A DNA stretch of 32,476 nt from Deltaproteobacteria bacterium (GCA_021817645.1 JAKAGH010000002.1:1-32476); one strand, 5' to 3'. Shown: positions 8,078 to 16,189, counted from the first letter of the stretch. Numbers and translations are program-made. The notes: generated by a model from the letters alone, not told the origin.

Positions 8078-8308
8078 ATGAAGCCAATCATTCTGTTAAT
8101 GGTGGGAATTCTGGTTTTAGGGGGCTGTTCCAGCATGTCCCCCACCGAGCAACGCGTGCTGAGCGGCGGCGCCATGGGTGCGGCCGGGGGCGCGGTCATC
8201 GGGGCCGTGGCCGGCTCGCCCGCCCTTGGTGCGGCGATCGGCGGAGGCGCCGGCCTCCTGGGAGGGTTGGCCTACGATCAAATTCAGAAATCCCAGGGGA
8301 GGCCCTAA
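8078..8308 (+). CDS. small glycine-zipper lipoprotein
   Basis: 76 residues from ATG 8078, chosen over the in-frame ATG at 8060 because AAGGGGG sits 7 bases before it and the product then begins with a clean signal (MKPIILLMVGILVLGGCSSM). The lipobox is LGGC with Cys at residue 17. The mature part is a glycine-zipper segment (GGAMGAAGGAVIGAVAG, GAAIGGGAGLLGGLAYDQ) of the kind found in SlyB/OsmB/YMGG-type outer membrane lipoproteins, often induced by envelope stress. It lies between the two regulator genes, behind a structured leader. Exact function is unknown. Confidence 0.8.
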   Translation: MKPIILLMVGILVLGGCSSMSPTEQRVLSGGAMGAAGGAVIGAVAGSPALGAAIGGGAGLLGGLAYDQIQKSQGRP

Positions 8309-8340
8309 GGCCGGGACCTGTCTGTTATCGAGAGGTGGCC

Positions 8341-9015
8341 ATGGATCCATATAAAATTGTCCTGGCCGATGATCACACCATATTTCGGCAAGCAGTCAGG
8401 AGACTGCTGGCGGGAGTCCCCGGCCTGAAGATTGTGGGGGAGGCCGCGGATGGGCTGGAATTGTTGCAGCTTATCCAACAGACTTCTCCCCAATTGGTGA
8501 TTCTGGATCTTTCCATGCCGAATTACGGCGGCATGGCGGCTGTTAAAGAAATGAAGCGAATCCATCGCCAGATAAAGGTGTTGATCTTAAGCATGCACAA
8601 AACCCGGGCACATTTTTACCGGGCCATATCCTTGCAGGTTCAGGGGTACCTGCTCAAAGAAGATACCCATGAGGAACTGATTGCCGCGATCAAGGTGATC
8701 CGGGGTGGGGGAACCTATATTTCGACCCTTTTAGCCGAACGGATTCCCGAGATCAAGGCCAAAAAGCGCCTTGGGGACCTGGCCTGGCAGGAAGATCCCT
8801 TGAGTGATCGGGAAATGCAAATCTTGAGTTTCCTGGCAGAAGGCAAAACTAACCAAGAAATCGCGGACCTGCTGTCTCTTAGCATCAGAACCGTTCAAGC
8901 GCATCGCTATAACATCAAGGCTAAATTGGACCTCAGGAAATCCATCGAGTTGATAAAATACGCCATTGACAAAGGATACACCATGATGGACTCCGCTGAA
9001 TCCCCGGAAGCTTAA
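8341..9015 (+). CDS. second NarL/FixJ-family response regulator (no own kinase)
   Basis: 224 residues from ATG 8341, with GAGAGG 6 bases upstream; an in-frame GTG at 8335 overlaps that site and is less likely. The receiver domain has DD at 11-12, Asp56 (VILDLSMPN), Ser (ILSMHKTR) and Lys (LLKED). The LuxR-type helix-turn-helix carries LSDREMQILSFLAEGKTNQE and SIRTVQAHRYNIKAKL. It shares order, length and many segments with the regulator at 7184 (for example IVLADDH at the start and HRYNI in the DNA-binding helix), so a duplication is likely. No second kinase is present, so both may answer to the kinase at 5118. It ends 5 bases before the SH3 lipoprotein gene. Confidence 0.9.
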   Translation: MDPYKIVLADDHTIFRQAVRRLLAGVPGLKIVGEAADGLELLQLIQQTSPQLVILDLSMPNYGGMAAVKEMKRIHRQIKVLILSMHKTRAHFYRAISLQVQGYLLKEDTHEELIAAIKVIRGGGTYISTLLAERIPEIKAKKRLGDLAWQEDPLSDREMQILSFLAEGKTNQEIADLLSLSIRTVQAHRYNIKAKLDLRKSIELIKYAIDKGYTMMDSAESPEA

Positions 9016-9020
9016 GCCAA

Positions 9021-9509
9021 ATGGGACCAGCAACCATTAATAAGGGCCGCGGCGCCTGGCTTTGCGCTTTAGGGCTGATTATTTGCCTGCTTGGCTGTCA
9101 GACGCAGGTTAGCAAAGTGCCACCATCGCCGCCGCCGCTGCCGCCAAGGCCGGCGCAACCCAAAGCAGCGCGCCCCACTTTTTATGTGACCGCCAATCAG
9201 CTTAGCTTGCGGGCCTGTCCCGGCCTGGATTGCAAAAAAATTACTGCCCTGAAATTAAATGCCGAAGTGGAAAAGATGGGGGAGATCCAAAATTGGACTC
9301 AGATTAAGGTAAAAAAGGATGGGACGATAGGTTATGTCAGCTCCCGCTATCTCTCCCCACACCCCGTGGACGCGGCACACCTTGCCAAAAAAAAACCCAA
9401 GAAAATAAAACCTCGCAAAGCTGCCCAGCCTCCTGAAGCGCCGGTGGAAGAGGGAAAGGTCCTGCCCGCGAATCAAGAGCCTGAGCCGCCAATCCCCCGG
9501 GTCATGTAG
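9021..9509 (+). CDS. lipoprotein with one SH3b domain
   Basis: 162 residues. A signal with the lipobox CLLGC (Cys25 region) is followed by a Pro-rich linker, then one SH3b domain at about 53-112 (TFYVTANQLSLRACPGLDC, ending GYVSSRYLSPHP). A long Lys/Pro-rich disordered tail follows. The paired cysteines in LRACPGLDC match LRECPGSDC in the three-SH3 lipoprotein at 3503-4306, so the two proteins are related and may act on the same envelope target. Its ATG is 5 bases after the second regulator's stop, so the two are co-translated. SH3b domains commonly bind wall peptides; the role here is inferred. Confidence 0.75.
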   Translation: MGPATINKGRGAWLCALGLIICLLGCQTQVSKVPPSPPPLPPRPAQPKAARPTFYVTANQLSLRACPGLDCKKITALKLNAEVEKMGEIQNWTQIKVKKDGTIGYVSSRYLSPHPVDAAHLAKKKPKKIKPRKAAQPPEAPVEEGKVLPANQEPEPPIPRVM

Positions 9510-9589
9510 GAGGAGGCAGGAGTCAAGGGCATAGATTTGCAGGACAAAATATCCCGCTCTTATTCAGAAGTTCCTGCGCCGCGCCGGGG

Positions 9590-10042
9590 TCATTTGCGGC
9601 CAGGAGGTGGCGGCGGAGGCGGCGGTCCAGCAGCTGGGCACATGCCCATGCCCATCCCGGGTCCGGGACCCATATCGAAATTGGGGGCGATCTTCTTGGC
9701 TTCCGACCGGGTGGCCGTCATCTTCTCCAGTATCTGGTCTCCCAGAGCATTCAACTCCTTCTGCTTGGCCTGGATGGCGTTTTGATCAGGCTTCTCCGCC
9801 TTCCCCAAGGCCTCCAGTTCCGCATTCTTGACCATCATCTGCCTGCGCAGACTGGCGGTGTCGGCATACATCTTTTCATTGAGGTCGAAAATCTTGCCTG
9901 CCTGCTCCGGGGTCAGATTCATCATCACGGGGCCGTGGCCCATGCCCTTCCCCATGGGCTGGGCCCAGACGGAGGCCACCAGACCCAGACTCAATGCCAG
10001 GGCCAAGACCAGCAGCAACGGTAATTTCCCTGATTTCTTCAA
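9590..10042 (-). CDS. Spy/CpxP-like periplasmic protein (metal/envelope stress)
   Basis: 150 residues. The start codon is TTG (10042-10040), supported by AGGAG 9 bases upstream and by the signal peptide that follows (KKSGKLPLLLVLALALSLGL, cut after VWA). The mature protein has a Met/Gly/His-rich start (PMGKGMGHGPVMM) then LTPEQAGKIFDLNEKMY, the Spy/CpxP/ZraP LTxxQ-type helical motif, and a long amphipathic helix. The C-terminus has a Met/Gly-rich stretch (FDMGPGPGMGMGMCP) and eight prolines. Such proteins are periplasmic chaperones or metal-binding sensors. The Met-rich ends suggest Cu/Ag or other soft metal binding, which is inference. It faces the SH3 lipoprotein gene. Confidence 0.75.
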   Translation of the reverse strand: MKKSGKLPLLLVLALALSLGLVASVWAQPMGKGMGHGPVMMNLTPEQAGKIFDLNEKMYADTASLRRQMMVKNAELEALGKAEKPDQNAIQAKQKELNALGDQILEKMTATRSEAKKIAPNFDMGPGPGMGMGMCPAAGPPPPPPPPGRK

Positions 10043-10376
10043 CTTATCTATCTCCTCTATCTCTGGCCATGGACCATAACCCTGATGGGACTCCTACCGC
10101 CCTCCCTTAGTCAATGCTTTGTCCGCCAAATTTTTCATAATTTCTTTTTTCAGCCCCCCTGGTATGGAGCTGGCCCAAGAATTTTTGAAGCACAATCTGG
10201 CTGGGGCTGAATGCCCCGCCAAGGCCGTTACGCTCAAACATTACACGGAATAGCAAGTGGCCGCTCAGATCGGGGATTAATCCGCCCGCGTGAGTTAAGG
10301 CTCCTGTCGTTTACCGCCGTTTTGACCTTGCGAAAAAACCCAGGAATTGTACACATCTCGATTTGTCATCGACAGA
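10043..10376. other. intergenic stretch with a possible recombinase tail
   Basis: 334 bases between the cytochrome operon and the Spy-like gene. No RNA gene or strong terminator is visible. On the plus strand 10164-10253 encodes a 29-residue peptide ending KAVTLKHYTE. That ending is reminiscent of the C-terminal TLKHY segment of tyrosine recombinases, but the match is too short to call. Confidence 0.25.
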
Positions 10377-11864
10377 CTAAGGCGCGCCGGTATGGCACTG
10401 GTTACACAGGATTTCCGGGGGGATTTCTCCTCCAGGATGGTCGAATTTCAACCCCTGCAGGCTCATGGTCTCCGGTTGCTGACCGCCCTGGGCGGTGATT
10501 ATATGACACGAGTTGCAGGCATTGGAGATGGCCCGGCCTGTCTCGTTGACATGGGAACCATCGTGGCAGCGAAAGCAACCCGGCCAAATATAATGCCCGA
10601 TATTGTTTGGCCGCACTTTCCAGTCCGTTTTCATTTCCGGGAAGAAATTGTCTCGAAAGATCCTCTGAGTCTCGGAGATCGCCTGCCCGATCTTTGGCTG
10701 GTCCTGGTAATCAGGGTACCCTTTCGAGAGTTTTTCAGCAATCAGGGCAATCCCAGGGGCCTGCGAAACAGCCCCGGCGGCCTTGACTAGAGCCTCGGCC
10801 GCCTTCGCTTTTATGGAAGGAATGGCAGGATCGATACGACCCAGCCACAAGGAAGCATCCAGAGCGGTATAGGGAGAATCGAAAATGTGGGTGGGACGAT
10901 TGTGGCAGTCGACACAGTCGAGCACCCGCACGGGCAGAGTTTTTTGTTGGGGGGTCAATGGATCGTTCTTTGACTGGTAGACGGTGACCGCGCCTGTCTG
11001 TCGATTCGTCACGCGCACCCAGGGGATGGTTTGCCGGCTCTCATCCGTGGCAATGTACTCCATGCGGTTGCCCACATTCATATGCCAGTGGATGCCTTCA
11101 ACCGGCCCCTTGGTGGGATCTGCCCCTCCCACCTTCACCAGCAATCTTATATTCCACGGAGTGTTTTGCTTGTCAGGCAGGAAGAATTGGCGGCGCAGTT
11201 CCACCCATCCAAAAAATTTCGCCGGCCAATGGCACTGTTCGCAGGTTTCCGGCGCGGGCCGCAGGTTTTGGACCGGCACTGGAATGGGCCGTGGATATGA
11301 GTTAGTAACGGTTGCATAGACCTGATAGAGGCCGGAGAGCTTGGAGCGGACAAACCAGGAAGCGCCCGGGCCGATATGGCATTCCGTGCATCGTACCCTG
11401 GCGTGGGGAGAGATTTTGTACGTGGTGTATTCCGGCTTCATCGGCGTGTGGCACAAAGCGCCGCAAAACTCCGACGATTCCGTCACCTGAAACGCGCGGT
11501 AGCTTCCTAACGAGGTGAGCAAAAGAAAAAGGGATGTGCAGGCAAGCGCCACGACAAGTTGGCGCGTGCGCCTCTCGCCACTTGCCTCATCGCGGGCCTC
11601 AGCCGCCGTTAGTTTTTTGCGCCGGCGGAGTTCCAGCCATGCTCCCACTCCCCCGAAAATGAGGCCAATCCAAACAAATGACGGGACAATCAGGTAGATC
11701 AGGATGCCCATGTAGGGCTGTCTGAAACCCTGAAACAGGTCAACTGCTATCAGAAAAAGCTCGACGAACAGGCAGCACACGGCCACCACAACGCCGAAGA
11801 TGCCAACCCAGTTGCCGACCAGGGCGGAAACCCATTGGGAACGCTTGGACTTAGGCCCTTTCAT
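10377..11864 (-). CDS. imcH: ImcH-like inner-membrane heptaheme cytochrome c (NapC/NirT family)
   Basis: 495 residues. Three membrane helices lie at about 18-44, 50-77 and 102-122, and a periplasmic domain follows. Seven heme sites: CGALCH at 134 (a CX3CH site with a Met two residues past the His, as in NapC-type quinol oxidases), then CTECH (159), CEQCH (208), CVDCH (317), CFRCH (430), CNSCH (450) and CNQCH (487). Three N-terminal helices, a NapC/NirT core and seven hemes is the architecture known for Geobacter ImcH, which moves electrons from menaquinol to periplasmic cytochromes for high-potential extracellular acceptors. It is the last gene of the mtrA-mtrB-cytochrome c-imcH series, 55 bases after the monoheme cytochrome. 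Acceptor specificity is not readable from sequence. Confidence 0.85.
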   Translation of the reverse strand: MKGPKSKRSQWVSALVGNWVGIFGVVVAVCCLFVELFLIAVDLFQGFRQPYMGILIYLIVPSFVWIGLIFGGVGAWLELRRRKKLTAAEARDEASGERRTRQLVVALACTSLFLLLTSLGSYRAFQVTESSEFCGALCHTPMKPEYTTYKISPHARVRCTECHIGPGASWFVRSKLSGLYQVYATVTNSYPRPIPVPVQNLRPAPETCEQCHWPAKFFGWVELRRQFFLPDKQNTPWNIRLLVKVGGADPTKGPVEGIHWHMNVGNRMEYIATDESRQTIPWVRVTNRQTGAVTVYQSKNDPLTPQQKTLPVRVLDCVDCHNRPTHIFDSPYTALDASLWLGRIDPAIPSIKAKAAEALVKAAGAVSQAPGIALIAEKLSKGYPDYQDQPKIGQAISETQRIFRDNFFPEMKTDWKVRPNNIGHYIWPGCFRCHDGSHVNETGRAISNACNSCHIITAQGGQQPETMSLQGLKFDHPGGEIPPEILCNQCHTGAP

Positions 11865-11919
11865 GAACGAAGGGGTTCCAAATCGATGCTAAAAGAGTGG
11901 CTGCAGCCGGTCACAACCG

Positions 11920-12246
11920 TTAGTGTTTCGCAACTGACTTAAGATAAGCTATCACGTCCTGCAGTTCTGCATCGGTTAACTTGAATTCCGGCATTTTTAC
12001 TTTGGGATCGATGGCTTTCTTGGGGTTGGTGATCGCCTCCTTGAGGAAAGCGTCGGTCTTGCCCCCGGCAAGCATTTCAATGGGCTTGCCCAGGACGGGC
12101 TTGCCCGGTTCGGGCGCCTTGTGGCACAGGGCGCATTTTTTGCTATCTGCCAGGGCTTTTCCCTTTTCCGCAGAACCGCCTTGAGCCCATGCAAAAGCGG
12201 CAATTCCAATCGATGCCAAAAAAAAGACCATAACTTTAGATTTCAT
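11920..12246 (-). CDS. periplasmic monoheme class I cytochrome c
   Basis: 108 residues. A signal peptide (1-21, cut after AWA) precedes a single heme site, CALCH, at about 38-42. The distal ligand Met is in KMPEF, and the C-terminal helix LQDVIAYLKSV is typical of class I cytochromes c. The start is secured by CAGGAGG 5 bases before the ATG. It sits between mtrB and imcH, so it is the obvious soluble carrier between the inner-membrane ImcH-like protein and the periplasmic end of the MtrA-MtrB conduit; that role is inferred from position. Confidence 0.9.
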   Translation of the reverse strand: MKSKVMVFFLASIGIAAFAWAQGGSAEKGKALADSKKCALCHKAPEPGKPVLGKPIEMLAGGKTDAFLKEAITNPKKAIDPKVKMPEFKLTDAELQDVIAYLKSVAKH

Positions 12247-12390
12247 TTTTCCTCCTGTATTTGGGCCACGGCAATCATGAACGGAGAGCCCCCGCTGTTT
12301 CCAGTTTATCTGCGGTGCATGATAGAAACAAGCTTAAAACAATGCAGACGCGGTTGAAATCACTCTTGCCACTCACCCCTTCAGCCCAAA

Positions 12391-14433
12391 CTAAAACTTG
12401 TACTGTAAAAATGCCTGCACCACGTGCGCCGTGGCGTTCCTGTAGAACCCGTCCAGGGTATTAAACGCCTGACTGGCGCCCGGCGCGCCCGCCGCAGTGA
12501 TTCCCCGCGTGTAAAGCGTTTGGTACGCCTGGCTCATGAAGAAGGCCTCGTATATGTATCCCCCTCTGATAGCCCAGTGCTCGTTGTACTGATAGGTGAG
12601 AAATGTACGGATATCGGCAAAGGTTTCGTTCAGATTGGGCATGAACGAGTTGTGGAAATCCGATTTCGCAAAAGAGTAGCTGGCCCTGGTCGTGAGCTTC
12701 ACCTTTTTCGGAATGAGCTTAAAGTCCGCACTGGCGAAAAAAGTGTCATATGAATCGGAGGTGGTCAAAGTGGGGCCCGAATCACCCTGGATCCGAGCAA
12801 CTTCCCCATTAATTGCGCCATTGGGGGCCAGTTCTTTAACTTGGAGTTGCTGGTGGTCGTATCCCAGGCTCAACGCCACCCGGTCATGCGGCCTCCAGCT
12901 CACATCCACTCCGGTCGACCAGCCTCGATCGCTTTGGATACCAAGGGCCGAGTTGGTAAAATTGTCGTTATAGATCGAGAAATTACCGGAGCAGGTGACA
13001 GTATCCCAGGGATAAACTTCGGCAACGAAATTGGCGTTGTTCCGGTTGAGGCTGCCCGAGTAGAATTTGTAAGTCAGCGGCACCAGCACGGCCGTCGGAT
13101 CCCCCGTCTGCGTCACAAACGCCAGAGGATTACTCCCCGTCCTGGTGGTGAACGAATAGTTGGCCAGCAGGCTCAGCCAGTTAGTAGGAGACACCCTGAC
13201 GCCCGCCTGGGGCGTGTGACTCGAGGTATTGCCCTGTTCATTGCCGCGGGTGTCTCCTTTCCAGTTATAGCCGACAGTGACGGCCACCTTGTTGTTCACT
13301 CTATAATCAGCGCCGAGGTTGATGCCCTGCCGGAAATACGAATAGTGCTCAGCTGCCAGAAGGGTTGGGTTGTTTCCGAATGCCCTCAGCAAAACTTGAT
13401 TTTCTGAAGCTTTGTTATCATTCGAATAATTATAAGCCCTGTACGCATATCTCAAGGTTAACGGGGCGATTGGACGGGTTATGCCTGCAAGATCCGCGGC
13501 CAGAGTCGAAGCGCTGAGACCCGCAAGGCCGTCAAATCTGCCAGCCACGGTAGGAGGGGGCCCAGCACCAGTGGCACTCTCGAAGACATAGTCGTTCTGG
13601 GACAGCCAGCCGTAGGACAACGAACCGGTGATCCTGGTCTTGTAGGACTTCAGGTCCAGTGCCCCCTCACCGGTAACGTAGTTGGCCATATTGCTTCCGG
13701 GCAGGGAGTTAAAGGCGAGCGCCCCGACCGGCTGCTGCCTGGCCAAAACGTCTGCCTGCCCATTATCAAAGGTCGAAAGATGATAAGAGACGCGACCCTG
13801 AAAAATCGACCGCTTTTCAGTCGGCTGATCATATTCCGCGCCGACTCTCAGGTCGTTTTGCTTATAATTAATCGGTCTGAGAAAGGTGGTAAAATTATAG
13901 GGATTGCCAGGACCAGTAAGGTAGCTCCCTGCCTGCCAGCCGTTTCTTTTCAGGAATTGGTCCTCGGCGAACAGGGTGAAATTAAGTGTGGGCGAGTAGT
14001 AGCCGCTGAACCGCAGTCTCTGCAACACAATCCCAATACGGTTAGCAGTGGGATTCACCGTGCAGTAAAGGTTTTGGAGCTGGTCATACTCAATTTGGGC
14101 ATGATAGAGCCCGAGTTTGCCTATCTGGAGCAAGTAATCCTGATCTGCTAATCCCGGATGGCTCATCCGGAAATTATAATATTCGAGGCCGTCCTTGCTC
14201 TTCAGCCAGATATCGGTATCCGCGAGAAACCCTTCGGGGAAGGGAACATACTTTTTCAAATATGACCGGTCCATATGTCTGGGTTGATCGGAGACCCATC
14301 CTCCACCCAAGGCGATATAGCCGCCCAAGGTGTAATTGGTCCCCGCGTCCATGTCAGCGAAGCCACCCCCGCAGGTCAGAGTGATAAACATGACTGCGAG
14401 AAAAACGACCAGGATTTCTCTCTTAAGCTTCAT
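12391..14433 (-). CDS. mtrB: MtrB/PioB-family outer membrane beta-barrel of a porin-cytochrome conduit
   Basis: About 680 residues from ATG 14433; the preceding in-frame GTG at 14436 overlaps a G8 tract that acts as ribosome binding site. A signal peptide (to about residue 27) precedes a barrel of alternating strands with aromatic girdles and a C-terminal Phe (VQAFLQYKF), the Bam recognition signature. The N-terminal part has GGYIALGGGWVSDQ and the DTDIWLKSKDG region typical of the MtrB/PioB family. The CXXC motif known near the N-terminus of Shewanella MtrB is absent, as in several other family members. It should form the sheath around the decaheme cytochrome encoded just upstream (13-base gap). 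Family call is by motif and context. Confidence 0.85.
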   Translation of the reverse strand: MKLKREILVVFLAVMFITLTCGGGFADMDAGTNYTLGGYIALGGGWVSDQPRHMDRSYLKKYVPFPEGFLADTDIWLKSKDGLEYYNFRMSHPGLADQDYLLQIGKLGLYHAQIEYDQLQNLYCTVNPTANRIGIVLQRLRFSGYYSPTLNFTLFAEDQFLKRNGWQAGSYLTGPGNPYNFTTFLRPINYKQNDLRVGAEYDQPTEKRSIFQGRVSYHLSTFDNGQADVLARQQPVGALAFNSLPGSNMANYVTGEGALDLKSYKTRITGSLSYGWLSQNDYVFESATGAGPPPTVAGRFDGLAGLSASTLAADLAGITRPIAPLTLRYAYRAYNYSNDNKASENQVLLRAFGNNPTLLAAEHYSYFRQGINLGADYRVNNKVAVTVGYNWKGDTRGNEQGNTSSHTPQAGVRVSPTNWLSLLANYSFTTRTGSNPLAFVTQTGDPTAVLVPLTYKFYSGSLNRNNANFVAEVYPWDTVTCSGNFSIYNDNFTNSALGIQSDRGWSTGVDVSWRPHDRVALSLGYDHQQLQVKELAPNGAINGEVARIQGDSGPTLTTSDSYDTFFASADFKLIPKKVKLTTRASYSFAKSDFHNSFMPNLNETFADIRTFLTYQYNEHWAIRGGYIYEAFFMSQAYQTLYTRGITAAGAPGASQAFNTLDGFYRNATAHVVQAFLQYKF

Positions 14434-14446
14434 CACCCCCCCCTTT

Positions 14447-15397
14447 TTATCTAAAGAATAAATTGCCCTGGATATTGTTGCTGCCGTGGATGTTCCGGTG
14501 ACAGTTGACGCACGCCGAGCCGGCCATCATATTTATCCTTCTCTTTTCCGCCCCCCCCGCCCCCGAGATCGTGAAATTGACGTTGTGGAAGGTAATATGG
14601 CAATCCCGGCACAACCTGATGGGAGGTTGTTTCAGCAGGGCGGGATAGGCGCTGCCGTGGGGCTGATGGCAATTGAAACAATCCTCCATGACGGGCGGAT
14701 GCTGAAAAATGAACGGACCTCGGTACTGGGCGTGACAATTGAAGCAAAGTTCTCTAGTGGAAATAGCTTTTACGAGCTTGGGGGAAGCAGTCCCGTGTGG
14801 GTTGTGGCAACTCGCGCAGTTCATTTTTCCCTCGCGCACGGGATGATGGGAAAATTTGTTCTCCGCACGAACTTGCTCTTTATGACAGGTATTGCACGTA
14901 TCCGCTACGGTTAAACGGGCGAGTTGAAAACGATTCGCTGCTCCCGGTCCCGTATGGACTACGTGGCACGATGTGCAAGCGACGCCGTTGGTGTCATGAA
15001 CACTGCCCGACCAGAAAAGCCTATTCCTCTTTTGATGGCACTTGAGACAGGCATCGTTTTGCATGGAAATCGGCGTGGGCGTCCCCTTCGTAAATCGAAC
15101 CATACCCGCGAATGATGTGCCTCCCGAACCAACATGCTCTGTTGCCGGTCCATGACATGTTTCACACCCAAGTTTTTCACCAGCAGTACGGGGGTGCTTC
15201 AAAAACAGGGTGCCCATAGCCGTCTTGGCGAGGATATCGTACACTTTTTGGTGACAGGCTTGGCAGGTTTCCGCGCCTGCATACCCTGCATTGGCCTTTT
15301 CGGCCTTTTTGTCCTCTGCCGGTGCTTTTGAGAAAGAAAGAAGAAAAACCAGGATTACAAAGACAAAAGTCAGTGCGGAAATGGAAATTTTGCGCAT
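14447..15397 (-). CDS. mtrA: DmsE/MtrA-family periplasmic decaheme cytochrome c
   Basis: 316 residues with a signal peptide (1-27, ending APAE). Exactly ten CXXCH sites occur, at 45, 78, 117, 141, 168, 194, 218, 240, 263 and 296, with the spacing and CxxCHxPHG contexts (CASCHNPHG, CFNCHQPHG) of MtrA/PioA/DmsE proteins. In the known conduits this protein forms the heme wire inside the MtrB barrel. It is the first gene of the electron-transfer series. A G9 run just before the ATG serves as ribosome binding site, and a G8 run in the coding sequence (14551-14558) lies before heme 10. No outer-surface cytochrome (MtrC/OmcA type) is encoded nearby, so the conduit may be MtrAB-only or use a partner elsewhere. 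Confidence 0.92.
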   Translation of the reverse strand: MRKISISALTFVFVILVFLLSFSKAPAEDKKAEKANAGYAGAETCQACHQKVYDILAKTAMGTLFLKHPRTAGEKLGCETCHGPATEHVGSGGTSFAGMVRFTKGTPTPISMQNDACLKCHQKRNRLFWSGSVHDTNGVACTSCHVVHTGPGAANRFQLARLTVADTCNTCHKEQVRAENKFSHHPVREGKMNCASCHNPHGTASPKLVKAISTRELCFNCHAQYRGPFIFQHPPVMEDCFNCHQPHGSAYPALLKQPPIRLCRDCHITFHNVNFTISGAGGAEKRRINMMAGSACVNCHRNIHGSNNIQGNLFFR

Positions 15398-15439
15398 CGC
15401 CCCCCCCCGGTGATGTCCATTAAATTGTGGAAATTTGGT

Positions 15440-15665
15440 TTAAATGATTGAAATTGGTTTCAGGGTTTCACCTCTCCAGTTTTTGTTGAGCATTGGGGTT
15501 ATGCTATAGAAGATTCGATCAAAACTGGCTTCACTGGTTGAACAGTTCTTCATGGACCGGGTGCGCCGGCGCACCTCCCGGAAAGCCGTTCCGGGATATT
15601 GGTGGTGCGGATGGACTTCCAGCGCCTGGAGGAAAGTCATAAAGGTGCCGGCAGTTTTCTATCAA
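15440..15665 (-). pseudogene. IS256 (mutator-type) transposase C-terminal relic, frameshifted
   Basis: On the minus strand three consecutive pieces of a mutator-type transposase tail appear in three different frames: HLYDFP, then RRWKSIRTTNIPER, then AFREVRRRTRSMKNCST continuing to ...RIFYSITPMLNKNW. Joined, they give the family hallmark YDFP..HWKSIRTTN(I)ERAFREVRRRTR. At least two single-base indels separate them; the second is a missing G in what would be GAACGGGCTTTC. The catalytic domain is absent. The relic abuts the upstream side of the mtrA gene, leaving about 40 bases between them. Confidence 0.75.
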
Positions 15666-15744
15666 AATGATATATATTATGTTTTTTTAATGTTTTTTTT
15701 ATAGTTAAAAATAATAGGAGAAGTCAAGGAAAAAATTAGGGAGT

Positions 15745-16083
15745 TAAGGATTTTTTCTAGCCCCTGTATCTGCCCTTGGGCCGGCTGCTCTGAGGGCGGC
15801 GGGCCCTGGCCCCGGCCCTCCTCATCCTCATCCCCCTTTTCAGCCTGTTGACCATCATTGCCAGCCAGGCTCTGGAATTTTCCCGCAGTGTGAGCCAGGG
15901 CCTGCAACCGGCCACGTCTGGCAATGACTGGCGGCCAATTTGGATGGGGTCAAGGGGTATCTTCACCACCTCAACTTGCCCTTGCCACCGGAGCAGATCA
16001 AGCTGGAGTCCATTGTCCGGACGGTGTTGACCCGGGCCAGCGTCTTCATCTACGCCTGCTATTCCAATACAATGAATGATTAA
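15745..16083 (+). pseudogene. AI-2E/PerM-type permease fragment, decayed
   Basis: Plus-strand pieces resemble the N-terminal part of AI-2E family (UPF0118) transporters. LYLPLGRLL is followed by a stop, then GRRALAPALLILIPLFSLLT continues into IIASQALEFSRSVSQGL in the same frame. After a frameshift near 15935-15940 comes LDGVKGYLHHLNLPLP and QIKLESIVRTVLTRASVFIY. The sequence ends abruptly at a stop at 16081-16083. One in-frame stop and one frameshift make it non-functional. The family match is by eye from the hydrophobic helix, the short amphipathic region and the VRTVLTRA segment. Confidence 0.45.
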
Positions 16084-16189
16084 GCGGCTGCGGTCGCAGG
16101 GCTTTGGCTGGCGGCGGATTGCCGAATATCTGCGACGTTACAATGAGTCTCACCCAGAAATGGAAAAGGGTTTAGGCCCGTTAACCTAA
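16079..16189 (+). other. short helix-turn-helix-like fragment
   Basis: An open stretch of 36 codons without a start in context: IKRLRSQGFGWRRIAEYLRR followed by a short tail. The pattern LRxxGxxWRxIAxYLR resembles helix-turn-helix segments of recombinases or plasmid transfer proteins. It probably belongs to a lost gene next to the attachment site. Function is not assigned. Confidence 0.25.

Noticed and set aside
9590..9640. GGC-rich tract as a frameshift or assembly error in the Spy-like gene
   Set aside because: It encodes an in-frame polyproline end followed directly by a stop, so there is no sign of a broken frame.
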